From: CAIYEO01 sp037139575
GTDB taxonomy: Bacteria > Patescibacteriota > Saccharimonadia > Saccharimonadales > UBA4665
NCBI GenBank assembly: GCA_037139575.1
Contig: JBAXGD010000002.1
Location: 5,686 to 69,685, forward strand
DNA: 64,000 nt
Reading direction: 5' to 3'
The notes under the pieces were generated by a model. The model saw nothing but the letters and a program-made list of their open reading frames with translations, was not told the DNA's origin and did not search any database. Below are positions 18,111 through 26,194 of the stretch, piece by piece. Every line of letters begins with the position of its first letter. Positions within the stretch are counted from its first letter, which is position 1. The position numbers and the translations under genes are program-made.

Positions 18111-18896
18111 TTCAAGAGTTAAGCACTTAACTCCACCACCACTTTTTTGGTATTCGCTTATCGGAACAGGGTATACGTTCATACCCATCTCTTTGTATTT
18201 AGCTATAAGACCGGTCGCTTTATCCGAAAGCACGATGTTTTTTCCATCGCTCATGGCGTTCAGGCCATATGCGAGCGTATCTTCATCGCTAGCCTCAATA
18301 ACATTAGGAACAGTTTCACGTATTCTTCGAAGACTATCTTCAGTGAATGCCTTCGGCCACACCGACACAGCAGTTTCATTAACTATGGTTAGGCAAGTAT
18401 CTAAGTGATAGAATCTGGCATCTGCAAGTTGAACTGGAACAAGTTTAATATTGAAAAACTCCTCAAGCTCTTTATGTGAAGCCTGGTCACTTCGCCACGG
18501 GTAGCCAGCAAAAAGAGTGTTATTCCAAAGAAGAGCATCGCCCTCACCCTCGAAATCATACTTAGGCTCAATAAAATCAGTATATCCATTATCTTCAAAC
18601 CATTTTCTGAAAAGTTTTGTTTCAGGCTGACGATCTGGAGCCCTAAAAGTTGGTAGTGCGACTTTTCCTTTTATGACTAGTGCTCCATTGGCAGTAAAAA
18701 CCATATCAGGTAGATTTTCTACTGGACTTATCAGCTGAACATCCCATCCAAGCTTATTTTTATAGACATCATATAGGGTGTCCCATTGTTTTTTTGCTTC
18801 ATCAGATTGTACCTGATTTTGCTTACTCATCCATGGGTTAATTTCGTATTCTATGTCGAAGTAATCGGGTGAGCACATTAGTATTTTTTTAATCAT
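18099..18896 (-). CDS. Dimethylargininase/amidinotransferase-family hydrolase
   Basis: 265 residues of the guanidino-modifying pentein fold. Hallmarks are LPDMVFTANGA near the N-terminus, FEGEGDAL in the middle, the catalytic His in ARFYHLDTCL and the catalytic Cys in GGGVKCLTLEL at the very end. Relatives hydrolyse N-omega-methylated arginine, arginine or related guanidines to citrulline-type products. Arginine breakdown would suit a host-dependent organism, but the substrate is not decidable from sequence. Confidence 0.85.
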   Translation of the reverse strand: MIKKILMCSPDYFDIEYEINPWMSKQNQVQSDEAKKQWDTLYDVYKNKLGWDVQLISPVENLPDMVFTANGALVIKGKVALPTFRAPDRQPETKLFRKWFEDNGYTDFIEPKYDFEGEGDALLWNNTLFAGYPWRSDQASHKELEEFFNIKLVPVQLADARFYHLDTCLTIVNETAVSVWPKAFTEDSLRRIRETVPNVIEASDEDTLAYGLNAMSDGKNIVLSDKATGLIAKYKEMGMNVYPVPISEYQKSGGGVKCLTLELRS

Positions 18897-18939
18897 TGAG
18901 GGATATTATATCAAATAAATTAGTCATTCAATTAGACTA

Positions 18940-18968
18940 TTGACGACAACTTCTTATTCCAATATTAT
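18940..18968 (+). promoter_or_regulatory. Promoter of groES-groEL
   Basis: TTGACG (18940-18945), a 17-bp spacer and TATTAT (18963-18968) form a good sigma-70-type promoter immediately upstream of the CIRCE-like operator. Confidence 0.7.
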
Positions 18969-18979
18969 TAAATCTGATA

Positions 18980-19008
18980 GCTGGCACTCTAGGCACTAAA
19001 GTGCCAGC
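18980..19008. promoter_or_regulatory. CIRCE-like HrcA operator
   Basis: GCTGGCACTC, nine spacer bases, then AAGTGCCAGC. Nine base pairs of the arms are complementary. The spacing and the GCACTC/GTGC cores match the CIRCE consensus (TTAGCACTC-N9-GAGTGCTAA). Placed just after the -10 box and before groES, it should bind the HrcA repressor, whose gene is not in the window. Confidence 0.85.
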
Positions 19009-19039
19009 GAAAATACTAAATGAACGAGGAGTAAAAATT

Positions 19040-19306
19040 ATGAAAACTAAAATCCAGCCCCTTGCAGATTATGTTGTAGCTCAAAATGAAGAACCTGCAA
19101 CTAGAACATTAACCGGCATATACTTACCCGAGAATTCAGCTCAAAAATCTCAGGTTGCTAAGGTTCTTTCGATAGGAAAAGACGTCAAGAATGTTAAGGT
19201 TGGCGACAGGATAATTCATAAAGGATACTCATCAAGCGAAATTAAGATGTCGGGTGAAGAATTCCTTTTGGTTAAAGAAGAAGACATTATAGCTACTGTT
19301 AATTAA
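19040..19306 (+). CDS. groES: Co-chaperonin GroES
   Basis: 88 residues from ATG 19040, which has a GAGGAG ribosome-binding site 9 nt upstream. A longer frame beginning at a GTG inside the CIRCE element is not credible. The sequence has the GroES features IQPLADYVVAQ, a mobile loop (TRTLTGIYLPE), the VAKVLSIGKDVKNVKVGDRIIHKGY core and a C-terminal LLVKEEDIIATV. It caps the GroEL barrel during protein folding. It is 19 nt upstream of groEL in the same operon. Confidence 0.95.
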   Translation: MKTKIQPLADYVVAQNEEPATRTLTGIYLPENSAQKSQVAKVLSIGKDVKNVKVGDRIIHKGYSSSEIKMSGEEFLLVKEEDIIATVN

Positions 19307-19325
19307 TACTTGGGAGACTTAAATT

Positions 19326-20969
19326 ATGGCAAAGAAAATTTTTTATGACGAAGATGCTAGAAGAAGAGTTCTAGCTGGTGCGCAAATATTATATGATGCA
19401 GTCAAAACTACTATGGGCCCTAAAGGGCGCAACGTGGTAATTAGTAAAAGCTACGGTAATCCAACAGTAACCCATGATGGTGTTACTGTTGCCAAAGGTG
19501 TCGATATTCCAGATGTAGATGATGATACTTTAGGTCAAAAAGTTGGCGCTGAATTGATAAAGCAGGCTGCAAGCAAGATGAATGACGTAGCAGGGGATGG
19601 AACGACAACGGTCACAGTTCTTACCTACAATATTCTTAATGAGGCAAATAAGTTAATAGCAGCTGGCCATAACCCAATGCTTCTTCGCAAAGGACTTGAA
19701 TCAGCAGCTGAGGATGTAATCAAAAAGCTCAGCCTCATGAGCGAGTCAATTACTGGCAAGAAGGGTAGAGTAGCTGAGGTTGCCACTATTTCCGCTGGAG
19801 ATAAAGAGATTGGAAAACTAATTGCTGATGTTATCGATAAAGTAGGCAAAGAAGGCGTTGTTACTGTCGAAGAGGGACAAGGACTGAATCTTGAGAGCGA
19901 AGTTGTTGAAGGCTTCACGTTTTCCAGGGGATTCATTAGCCCATACATGGTTACGGATACTGCTCGAATGGAAGCTGTTTACGAAAAGCCATCAATCCTA
20001 GTGACTGACAAAAAGATTGGATCAGTTCAAGAGATATTACCTATCCTAGAAAAACTAGCTCAAGCTGGAAAAAAAGATTTAGTAATTATTGCAGAAGATG
20101 TTGATGGTGAAGCACTTGGAACATTAGTCCTGAATAGACTAAAGGGTGTTTTTAACACAGTAGCAATTAAAGCTCCTGAGTTTGGCGAAAGAAGAAAAGA
20201 TGTACTTACAGATATAGCCGTTCTTACTGGCGCAACCTTAATTAGCGAAGAGCAGGGATATAGTTTCGAAACTGCAGAACTTGCAATGCTTGGAAGTGCA
20301 CGTAAAGTAATAGTTACTAAAGAAGACACTACAATTATTGAAGGATTAGGCTCTAAGAGCTCTCAGAAAGAAAGAACTCAACAGATCGAAGCTCAATTAA
20401 AAGCATCTACTAGTGAGTATGATAAAGAAAGTCTAGCTAAAAGAAGAGCTGCACTTGCAGGTAAGGTAGCTGTAATTAAAGTTGGTGGCGCAACCGAAAC
20501 CGAAATCGAAGAAAAGAAATTTAGAGTTGATGATGCTGTTGCTTCAGTGAAAGCTGCTCTCGACGAAGGAATTGTGGCTGGTGGCGGCGTAACGCTTATA
20601 AATCTAGCCGAAACAATTAAAACTGCCGGGAATGATCCAAAGTCTAATGGTGCACAAATACTGAAGAACGCACTTGAGCAACCATTCAGAATTTTATTAT
20701 CTAACTCTGGAATCAACCCAGATGAATGGCTACCTCAGGTTAAAAAAGCTAAAGATGGCATGGGAATAAATGTAAACGACCCAACCAAACTAGTTGATTT
20801 AAAGGCTAACGGAGTCATTGATCCAGCTCGAGTTACAAAAGAAGCTTTACAAAATTCTGTGAGTATCGCTGGTACAGCGATGACTATGGGTGCTTTAATC
20901 GTAGATATTCCACAGAAGGGTGATGCTTCACCACAAATGCCGAGTGGTATGGGCGGAATGGACTACTAA
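19326..20969 (+). CDS. groEL: Chaperonin GroEL
   Basis: 547 residues, full length. It shows the ATP-binding TTMGPKGRNVVI and DGTTTVTVL motifs, the apical region with RGFISPYMVTD, and KVGGATETEIEEKKFRVDDA. The tail GMGGMDY is a short Gly/Met end. GroEL and GroES form the ATP-driven folding chamber. The ribosome-binding site is GGGAG upstream of ATG 19326. The operon is predicted to be HrcA-repressed and heat-induced. Confidence 0.98.
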   Translation: MAKKIFYDEDARRRVLAGAQILYDAVKTTMGPKGRNVVISKSYGNPTVTHDGVTVAKGVDIPDVDDDTLGQKVGAELIKQAASKMNDVAGDGTTTVTVLTYNILNEANKLIAAGHNPMLLRKGLESAAEDVIKKLSLMSESITGKKGRVAEVATISAGDKEIGKLIADVIDKVGKEGVVTVEEGQGLNLESEVVEGFTFSRGFISPYMVTDTARMEAVYEKPSILVTDKKIGSVQEILPILEKLAQAGKKDLVIIAEDVDGEALGTLVLNRLKGVFNTVAIKAPEFGERRKDVLTDIAVLTGATLISEEQGYSFETAELAMLGSARKVIVTKEDTTIIEGLGSKSSQKERTQQIEAQLKASTSEYDKESLAKRRAALAGKVAVIKVGGATETEIEEKKFRVDDAVASVKAALDEGIVAGGGVTLINLAETIKTAGNDPKSNGAQILKNALEQPFRILLSNSGINPDEWLPQVKKAKDGMGINVNDPTKLVDLKANGVIDPARVTKEALQNSVSIAGTAMTMGALIVDIPQKGDASPQMPSGMGGMDY

Positions 20970-20996
20970 AGTCCGCTCTGCGCTAATTTTATTTAT

Positions 20997-21578
20997 CTAT
21001 TCTGTAGCTGGATTTGATTTTTGGGTGAAGTAATTTATTTCGTTAACAACATCTAAGAGAGCTTGAGCTTTTTCTTTCTCATCTGTAATTTTCTGAGCTG
21101 CATCATAAGCATCTTTTACAAGGTCCTGATTGTCGGAAGCTTGAATCATCATCATAGTTGTGTGGAATTTTTCTTCAGGAGTTTGGTCTAGCTTTCCCAC
21201 TAACGGCGAGAGTTGCTCAAGAGCACTCTTTTTTATATCCATTAAACTGTTACTTGAGTCATCTTGAGAAGGGGCTGCATTTTCTGATGGTGCTGGAGCG
21301 CTAACTGCTAATGGTTCGCTTGACGCTACAACAGTTGATGGGTCAGAGCTAGAAACTGATGGAGCTGAAGAGATCGAAGAATCAACTACCGATGGTGTTA
21401 AATCTTGAGTCGAATCTACTGTTGGAGCTGATTGTGGCTCTGTAGACATAACACTAGGCATAGGCATTGGTGCTGGTATGTATGGAGATGGCATCCCGCT
21501 GGGCATCGTATTATCTGATACTACCGCCTGAGTCGAAGAAGTATCTGTGCTTACCCCTTGATTATCTTGTCCAAACAT
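20997..21578 (-). CDS. Hypothetical protein with Ser/Pro/Ala-rich N-terminal half
   Basis: 193 residues. Residues 1 to about 110 are low complexity (SSAPSVSSSDPSTVVASSEP-type, with several PMP/SGMPSPYIPAPM repeats) and probably disordered. Residues 110-190 are helical (LEQLSPLVGKLDQTPEEKFHT, QKITDEKEKAQALLDVVNEI). No family recognised. It has a strong GGGGG ribosome-binding site and converges on groEL. The helical C-terminus with a disordered arm suggests an adaptor or scaffold, which is speculative. Confidence 0.6.
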   Translation of the reverse strand: MFGQDNQGVSTDTSSTQAVVSDNTMPSGMPSPYIPAPMPMPSVMSTEPQSAPTVDSTQDLTPSVVDSSISSAPSVSSSDPSTVVASSEPLAVSAPAPSENAAPSQDDSSNSLMDIKKSALEQLSPLVGKLDQTPEEKFHTTMMMIQASDNQDLVKDAYDAAQKITDEKEKAQALLDVVNEINYFTQKSNPATE

Positions 21579-21676
21579 TTCACCCCCTAATTTGTTCTAT
21601 AAATATACTATAATTAAATTACATTACTTAAATAATAACAAATTTAAAGCATAAAAGCTTTAGCTAAAGGGGTTAT

Positions 21677-22702
21677 ATGTTAGACGACTTGAAATTTATT
21701 CACGAAAAGGATGCCGATGATGTTCTGGGTACTGCGGGCAAGCAGTGGCAACAGGTTTTGGAGGACTATTCAATTGAAGTGGAAAAGCAATCTTTCGATA
21801 ATGTCGTTCTTTCTGGGATGGGTGGTTCGGCACTGGCTGCAGCATTAGCCCAATCATGGCCAGGTTTTAGTGTCCCATTTGTGATTTCAAGAGATTACTC
21901 GATTCCCTCATTTTTGAATGAGAAGAGTTTATTCATTGCATCTAGTTATTCGGGCAATACCGAAGAAACATTAACCGCTCTTTCTAGCGCAGAAAAAACG
22001 GGAGCTACTATCGTAGTGATTTCTTCGGGAGGAACACTAGAACAGATAGCCCTGAAGAACGGCTACACATTCGCTAAATTACCTGGAGGTTTGCAGCCAC
22101 GACACGCTACTCTTTATGGTTTAAAGGCGCTTCTACAAATTACGGATGGTTTTGGTCTAACTGAAAATAGGGCGAATGAACTAACATCGAAAAGTGATTA
22201 TCTTAAAAAGCTGTGCGAGCCATGGTCTGCAGAGAAGCCTACAAAAGGAAATTTGGCTAAGGAAATAGCTCAAGAACTGATGGGGAAGTCTATTGTCGTA
22301 TATTCTGGTCCAGTACTGGGACCGGTTGGCTACAAATGGAAAATTAGTTTCAATGAGAATTCCAAGCACATTGCTTGGTTCAACCAATTCCCCGAATTTA
22401 ACCATAATGAATTTCTTGGTTGGACTAAACAACCTACTCAAAAACCCTATGCCGTAATTGATCTAAGAACTTCGTTTGATAATCCTAGAATCGCAAAACG
22501 TTTTGAGGTTACAAAGAAACTGCTTAGTGGTTTAAGGCCTAATCCTATAACTGTTGAAGCAAAAGGTGACGATAAGCTAGAGCAAATGCTCTGGACAATG
22601 TTACTTGGAGATTTCACTAGTATTTACCTAGCCTTATTGTCTAATCTTAATCCATTCCCAGTAGCCCTTATTGAAGATCTGAAAAAAGAACTAGCTGATT
22701 AG
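21677..22702 (+). CDS. Bifunctional phosphoglucose/phosphomannose isomerase (SIS domain)
   Basis: 341 residues. The SIS phosphosugar-binding motifs are visible: VVLSGMGGSALA, then IASSYSGNTEETL, then VVISSGG. A Glu in the region QLPGGLQPRHA/FNENSKHIAW fits the archaeal/actinobacterial Pgi/Pmi type, which interconverts glucose-6-P, fructose-6-P and mannose-6-P. A C-terminal bact-PGI-like domain follows (WTMLLGDFTSIYLALL). The product supplies sugars for the glycosyltransferases and central metabolism. Ribosome-binding site AGGGG is upstream of ATG 21677. Confidence 0.9.
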   Translation: MLDDLKFIHEKDADDVLGTAGKQWQQVLEDYSIEVEKQSFDNVVLSGMGGSALAAALAQSWPGFSVPFVISRDYSIPSFLNEKSLFIASSYSGNTEETLTALSSAEKTGATIVVISSGGTLEQIALKNGYTFAKLPGGLQPRHATLYGLKALLQITDGFGLTENRANELTSKSDYLKKLCEPWSAEKPTKGNLAKEIAQELMGKSIVVYSGPVLGPVGYKWKISFNENSKHIAWFNQFPEFNHNEFLGWTKQPTQKPYAVIDLRTSFDNPRIAKRFEVTKKLLSGLRPNPITVEAKGDDKLEQMLWTMLLGDFTSIYLALLSNLNPFPVALIEDLKKELAD

Positions 22703-22706
22703 GCTT

Positions 22707-22735
22707 TTGTTTATAGACCACAAAAATTATATAAT
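22707..22735 (+). promoter_or_regulatory. Promoter of the DUF1361 gene
   Basis: TTGTTT (22707-22712), 17-bp spacer, TATAAT (22730-22735), and then only 6 nt to ATG 22742. There is no Shine-Dalgarno sequence, so the mRNA should be leaderless. Confidence 0.55.
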
Positions 22736-22741
22736 AGGCTG

Positions 22742-23422
22742 ATGAGAGAAAAAGCTGTTAAAGGCTATGGGGGTATATATCTGGCGTTGGGTCTTCAGGC
22801 CCTAGTTTCCATTGTATTTCTAATTACAGGAGCTTTACTCGATCGTACCAATCAGCTGCTATTCATGATTTTTAATCTCTTCTTGGCATGGGTGCCTCTA
22901 CTAATAGCAGTGTTGATAAATAAATACTTAAGGAAGAAACCATGGGTAAGTCCTTTGGGGATCATTCTTTTCTTGGCCTGGTTGTGTTTTTTGCCAAATA
23001 GCTTTTATATAATTAGCGACTCAGTACATCTGATCAATTTGAATAGCCCCGATATTCTTGTGAGTATAGTGGCATTCTTTCTTATGTCATTGAATGGACT
23101 ACTTGTTGGGCTAATAAGTGTCTATGTCATCAACCTAGAGCTCAATAAGCGAATTAAAGGCTTTTCCTCAGTAGCGACATTAGTAGGAATTTTTTTAATA
23201 TGTGGTTTTGCGGTTTATCTTGGTCGTTTTCTTAGGTTCAACAGCTGGGATGTTATAACTAACCCGGTGTCCTTGATATTCGATGTGTCGAATCCTATTT
23301 TTGACGTCAACACTCAGAAAGAAGCCATCACAACATGCATTGGTTTTTTTGGGATTATTGGTACTAGCTATTTAATACTTTGGCGCTCAATTAACTATTT
23401 CAAGTCCCTTAAGCAGGGGTAG
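22742..23422 (+). CDS. DUF1361-domain polytopic membrane protein
   Basis: 226 residues with about seven transmembrane helices. The string LAWLCFLPNSFYIISDSVHL is the DUF1361 signature (LPN..Y...D..HL). Function unknown in the family. It is 39 bp after the isomerase gene and 16 bp before argS, so it may be cotranscribed with argS. Confidence 0.8.
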   Translation: MREKAVKGYGGIYLALGLQALVSIVFLITGALLDRTNQLLFMIFNLFLAWVPLLIAVLINKYLRKKPWVSPLGIILFLAWLCFLPNSFYIISDSVHLINLNSPDILVSIVAFFLMSLNGLLVGLISVYVINLELNKRIKGFSSVATLVGIFLICGFAVYLGRFLRFNSWDVITNPVSLIFDVSNPIFDVNTQKEAITTCIGFFGIIGTSYLILWRSINYFKSLKQG

Positions 23423-23438
23423 TGATATACTAGTCTAG

Positions 23439-25142
23439 ATGAAAGATAAGATACAAAAAGTCATAAAAGACGAAATTTTCAAACACTTCAAAGTGACCGT
23501 AGACCCAGTTATTACCAGGCCAGATGAAAAATTTGGTGACTACACTACAAATATTAGCTTTGGTCTTGCCCATCAGCTCAATAAGAATCCAAGAGAAATT
23601 GCTGAGAAATTAATCGAGGGAATAAGACATTCACTAGCATCTGATGCAATTCAAGTAAACAATGTTGCAAACTTTATTAATATTAAGCTGAGTGACGAAG
23701 CTCTAATTAAAGACTCAGAGTTAGCTATTACATATAAGCCAAATTTGTATAAGGACCAGGTCATTGTCTGCGAATACTCTGACGCAAATCCATTCAAAGT
23801 ATTTCACGTTGGACACCTGTACACATCAATCGTAGGTAATGCCATTGCTAATCTTTTTGAGGTGGCTGGTGGAAAAGTATTCAGGGTAAATTTTGGTGGC
23901 GATGTAGGCAGACATGTTGCAATAAACATGTGGGCCATACTAAATACTGCCGGAAAGGGTGACCCAAAAGTGGCTCTAGAGTTTTTGGCAGGCCTAGAAC
24001 CAAAGTCCTTAGATGAAAAAGCTGCTTATCTTGCAGATCGTTATGTTGAAGGAACTCAAGCATTTGAATCTGAGGAATCTGAACCCCATACTCAGATTAC
24101 CGAACTTAATAAGAAGTTGTACGAAATTGTTAACTCAAAAGATCATGAATCTGACATTGCAAAGATTTATTGGCTCTGCAGAGACTGGAGCTATGCGTAT
24201 TTTAAAAAGTTTTATCAGGATATAGAGATCACAGCCTTTGATCGCTATTATCCCGAAAGCGAAACTGCGCCAATTGGAATAGATACTGTCAATAAACAAT
24301 TAAAGAATGGTGTCTATGAGGAAAGTGATGGAGCAATAGTTTTTAAGGGTGAAAAATACGGTCTTCACACAAGAGTCTTTATTACATCCCAGGGACTACC
24401 ATCATATGAAGCTAAAGATTTGGGGCTAATTATGGCCAAATACAGAGACTTCAAATTTGATAAGTCTATCGTAATCACTGGCAACGAGATTACTGAATAC
24501 ATGAGGGTGGTGCTTAAAAGCTTAGAGCAGTATGAACCCAAATTGGTTGCCGCCACCACACACTTAACTCACGGAATGGTAAAGATGGCCGGTGGCGTAA
24601 AGATCAGTAGTAGGAAGGGTAATGGTCTTAGAGCAAGGCAAGTTATTGAAGATACTGCAAAAATTAATTTTGAAACTACTAACACAAAGAGCATGGAGAC
24701 AACCCTTGGTGCAATCAAGTATGCCTTCCTAAAACAAAGACTTGGACCAGATTTGATATATAGCCCAGAAGAATCGGTCAGCATTACTGGAAACAGCGGA
24801 CCATACCTACAATATTCACATGCTAGATCGAGGAGTATTCTTAAAAAAGTAGATAAGACAATTGAGCCATCGAGCTATGGGCTTGATGATCAGGAAAGAC
24901 AGCTCACAAGAAAAATAAGTGAGTTCCCGGACTATTTAGACAAGTCTATTGCCGAAATCATGCCTCATCACCTTTGTACGTACCTCTATGAGCTATCCCA
25001 GTCGTTCAATAAGTTCTATGAGGCTAGTCGAGTCATTGGCGACGACAGAGAGGCTATAAGGCTCAAAATAGTTAGCTTATATTCAGATATTTTGAAGAAG
25101 GGCCTGGAGCTATTAAGTATTTCAGCTCCTAATCAGCTTTAA
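23439..25142 (+). CDS. argS: Arginyl-tRNA synthetase
   Basis: 567 residues. The HIGH motif appears as FHVGH in DANPFKVFHVGHLYTS and the KMSKS loop as KISSRKGN. The N-terminal Arg-S additional domain (TTNISFGLAHQLNKNPREIA) and a C-terminal DALR anticodon domain (LYELSQSFNKFYEASRVI) are present. It charges tRNA-Arg, one of which is encoded at 8610. Its last 93 bp are repeated downstream of the inserted element at 28491-28583. Confidence 0.97.
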   Translation: MKDKIQKVIKDEIFKHFKVTVDPVITRPDEKFGDYTTNISFGLAHQLNKNPREIAEKLIEGIRHSLASDAIQVNNVANFINIKLSDEALIKDSELAITYKPNLYKDQVIVCEYSDANPFKVFHVGHLYTSIVGNAIANLFEVAGGKVFRVNFGGDVGRHVAINMWAILNTAGKGDPKVALEFLAGLEPKSLDEKAAYLADRYVEGTQAFESEESEPHTQITELNKKLYEIVNSKDHESDIAKIYWLCRDWSYAYFKKFYQDIEITAFDRYYPESETAPIGIDTVNKQLKNGVYEESDGAIVFKGEKYGLHTRVFITSQGLPSYEAKDLGLIMAKYRDFKFDKSIVITGNEITEYMRVVLKSLEQYEPKLVAATTHLTHGMVKMAGGVKISSRKGNGLRARQVIEDTAKINFETTNTKSMETTLGAIKYAFLKQRLGPDLIYSPEESVSITGNSGPYLQYSHARSRSILKKVDKTIEPSSYGLDDQERQLTRKISEFPDYLDKSIAEIMPHHLCTYLYELSQSFNKFYEASRVIGDDREAIRLKIVSLYSDILKKGLELLSISAPNQL

Positions 25143-25276
25143 TGAGTAGGGTATAATATCAATTACGTGAACATTATAGGAGATCATTGAATGGACAAAG
25201 TTCTAAAAGGAAGCAAACGTGCAGTTTCGAAAGTAGCACCATTAACTTCAAAAACCATTAATAAACAAGTTGGTGG
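25050..25276. repeat. Left copy of a 227-bp direct repeat (argS 3' end to mscL 5' end)
   Basis: This stretch is identical, by eye base for base, to 28491-28717. It comprises the last 93 bp of argS, the argS-mscL intergenic region with the mscL ribosome-binding site, and the first 86 bp of mscL. The two copies bound the inserted segment. Confidence 0.95.
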
Positions 25277-25289
25277 CTTTATTCAATAG
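25191..25289 (+). pseudogene. mscL: Truncated mscL 5' fragment
   Basis: The first 28 codons equal those of the intact mscL at 28632. The match stops at 25276, after which the frame runs GFIQ and ends at TAG 25287-25289. The following DNA (25286-25366), read in another frame, encodes IVTGAILIVVWRF...SEIENEKK and a stop, which looks like the C-terminal helix and tail of some other membrane protein. So two gene ends are joined out of frame here. Confidence 0.85.
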
Positions 25290-25381
25290 TTACAGGAGCG
25301 ATACTTATAGTGGTCTGGAGATTTATCATAAAAACTGCAAGCGAGATAGAGAACGAAAAAAAGTAAAAAGCTGTGCTAGGT

Positions 25382-25416
25382 ATCGTATTGACATACACAT
25401 ACGATAGGCATACAAT
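25382..25416 (+). promoter_or_regulatory. relBE promoter with overlapping operator
   Basis: TTGACA (25388-25393), 17 bp, TACAAT (25411-25416), then ATG at 25426. The inverted repeat ATCGTAT (25382-25388) and ATACGAT (25399-25405) straddles the -35 box and is a likely site for RelB autorepression. Confidence 0.7.
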
Positions 25417-25425
25417 AGCTATATT

Positions 25426-25710
25426 ATGAGTAACGTACAACTAAGTATAAAAACAGACGAGAACACCAAGCGAGAGCTAAAGACTTTTGCCACAGAGCTA
25501 GGTGTATCAAGCACCGCCCTTGTAAATATGGTCGTAAAGCAGGCTCTACGAGACCGCCGTGTAGTTTTGAGCACCAACCTTGAGCCAACTCCCTACCTTG
25601 AACAAGTTATGAGGGACGCCGACGCCGACTATAAAGCCGACCGTGATATTACACATACTAAAGGCTCAAAAGGGGCATTAGCCCACCTCGACAGCTTAAT
25701 GAAAAAGTAA
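25426..25710 (+). CDS. RelB/DinJ-type antitoxin (ribbon-helix-helix)
   Basis: 94 residues. The N-terminus VQLSIKTDENTKRELKTFATELGVSSTALVNMVVKQAL is a ribbon-helix-helix of the RelB/DinJ family: one DNA-binding beta strand and two helices. The C-terminal half (PTPYLEQVMRDADADYK) should wrap the toxin. It ends 3 bp before the toxin gene and is driven by a strong promoter with a palindromic operator. Its role is to neutralise the RNase and repress the operon. Confidence 0.88.
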   Translation: MSNVQLSIKTDENTKRELKTFATELGVSSTALVNMVVKQALRDRRVVLSTNLEPTPYLEQVMRDADADYKADRDITHTKGSKGALAHLDSLMKK

Positions 25711-25713
25711 ATT

Positions 25714-25974
25714 ATGGACGTTGATTTTACTAAGGCGTTCAATAAACAATTTGATAAATTACCCCGTAAAAAGCAGGAGCAAGCTAGGGACGCCGTAGCT
25801 CTATTTGTAGAGGACATATCCGCTACACCGCTCCGTAATCACGGACTAAAGGGCGAGTGGTTAGGCTACCGTTCTATCAGTGCGGGAGGCGACTTACGCC
25901 TACACTATCAAGTGATTACCGAGACAAAGGTACTCTTTGTCGCTGTTGGCTCACATAGTCAGTTATACAAATAA
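25714..25974 (+). CDS. RelE/YafQ-type mRNA interferase toxin
   Basis: 86 residues with the RelE-fold pattern: TKAFNKQFDKLPRKKQEQARDAV helices, then LRNHGLKGEWLGYRSISAGGDLRLHYQ and VLFVAVGSHSQLYK. The HGLKG, R-L-H-Y and GSHSQLY parts correspond to the catalytic and substrate-binding strands of YafQ, a ribosome-dependent RNase. It pairs with the RelB-like antitoxin. In the inserted segment it may act as an addiction module. Confidence 0.88.
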   Translation: MDVDFTKAFNKQFDKLPRKKQEQARDAVALFVEDISATPLRNHGLKGEWLGYRSISAGGDLRLHYQVITETKVLFVAVGSHSQLYK

Positions 25975-25977
25975 CGT

Positions 25978-26010
25978 GTAAACAATGTTTACTATGTTTA
26001 CGTTGTAAAC
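25978..26010. repeat. Four GTAAAC/GTTTAC hexamers at exact 9-bp spacing
   Basis: GTAAAC at 25978, GTTTAC at 25987, GTTTAC at 25996 and GTAAAC at 26005, each starting 9 bp after the previous one. The first two and the last two form 3-nt-gapped palindromes in opposite order. The regular phasing suggests a protein-binding array such as iterons or an operator. Confidence 0.6.
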
Positions 26011-26194
26011 AAGTACCTAACTTATTGCTCGTGCAGACACCTTGTCGCATAATAGCCTTACTTGTTAGGTCTCACATATTGCCGCTTACAGCGAGCAACA
26101 AGGAGTAAGTCCCACCTGTGGCATTGACACGAACCTTAAAATATGATAGTCTGTTAGACACAAAAAATAAAAAACGTAACGCTACAATTACACT
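26011..26194 (+). promoter_or_regulatory. Structured region and leaderless-type promoter upstream of the 658-residue gene
   Basis: ACCTAAC (26015-26021) pairs with GTTAGGT (26064-26070), and TTGCTCG (26025-26031) pairs with CGAGCAA (26092-26098). The pairs cross, so the fold would be a pseudoknot or two alternative hairpins. TACAAT at 26183-26188 lies 6 nt before ATG 26195, with no Shine-Dalgarno sequence. A TTGACA at 26125-26130 belongs to a possible second promoter. Confidence 0.4.

Noticed and set aside
19001..19039. GTG start for GroES inside the CIRCE element
   Set aside because: ATG 19040 has a GAGGAG ribosome-binding site and gives the conserved GroES length.
25978..26010. CRISPR-like repeat array
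   Set aside because: Units are only 6 bp with 3-bp spacers; no cas genes; better explained as a protein-binding array. No CRISPR seen anywhere in the window.
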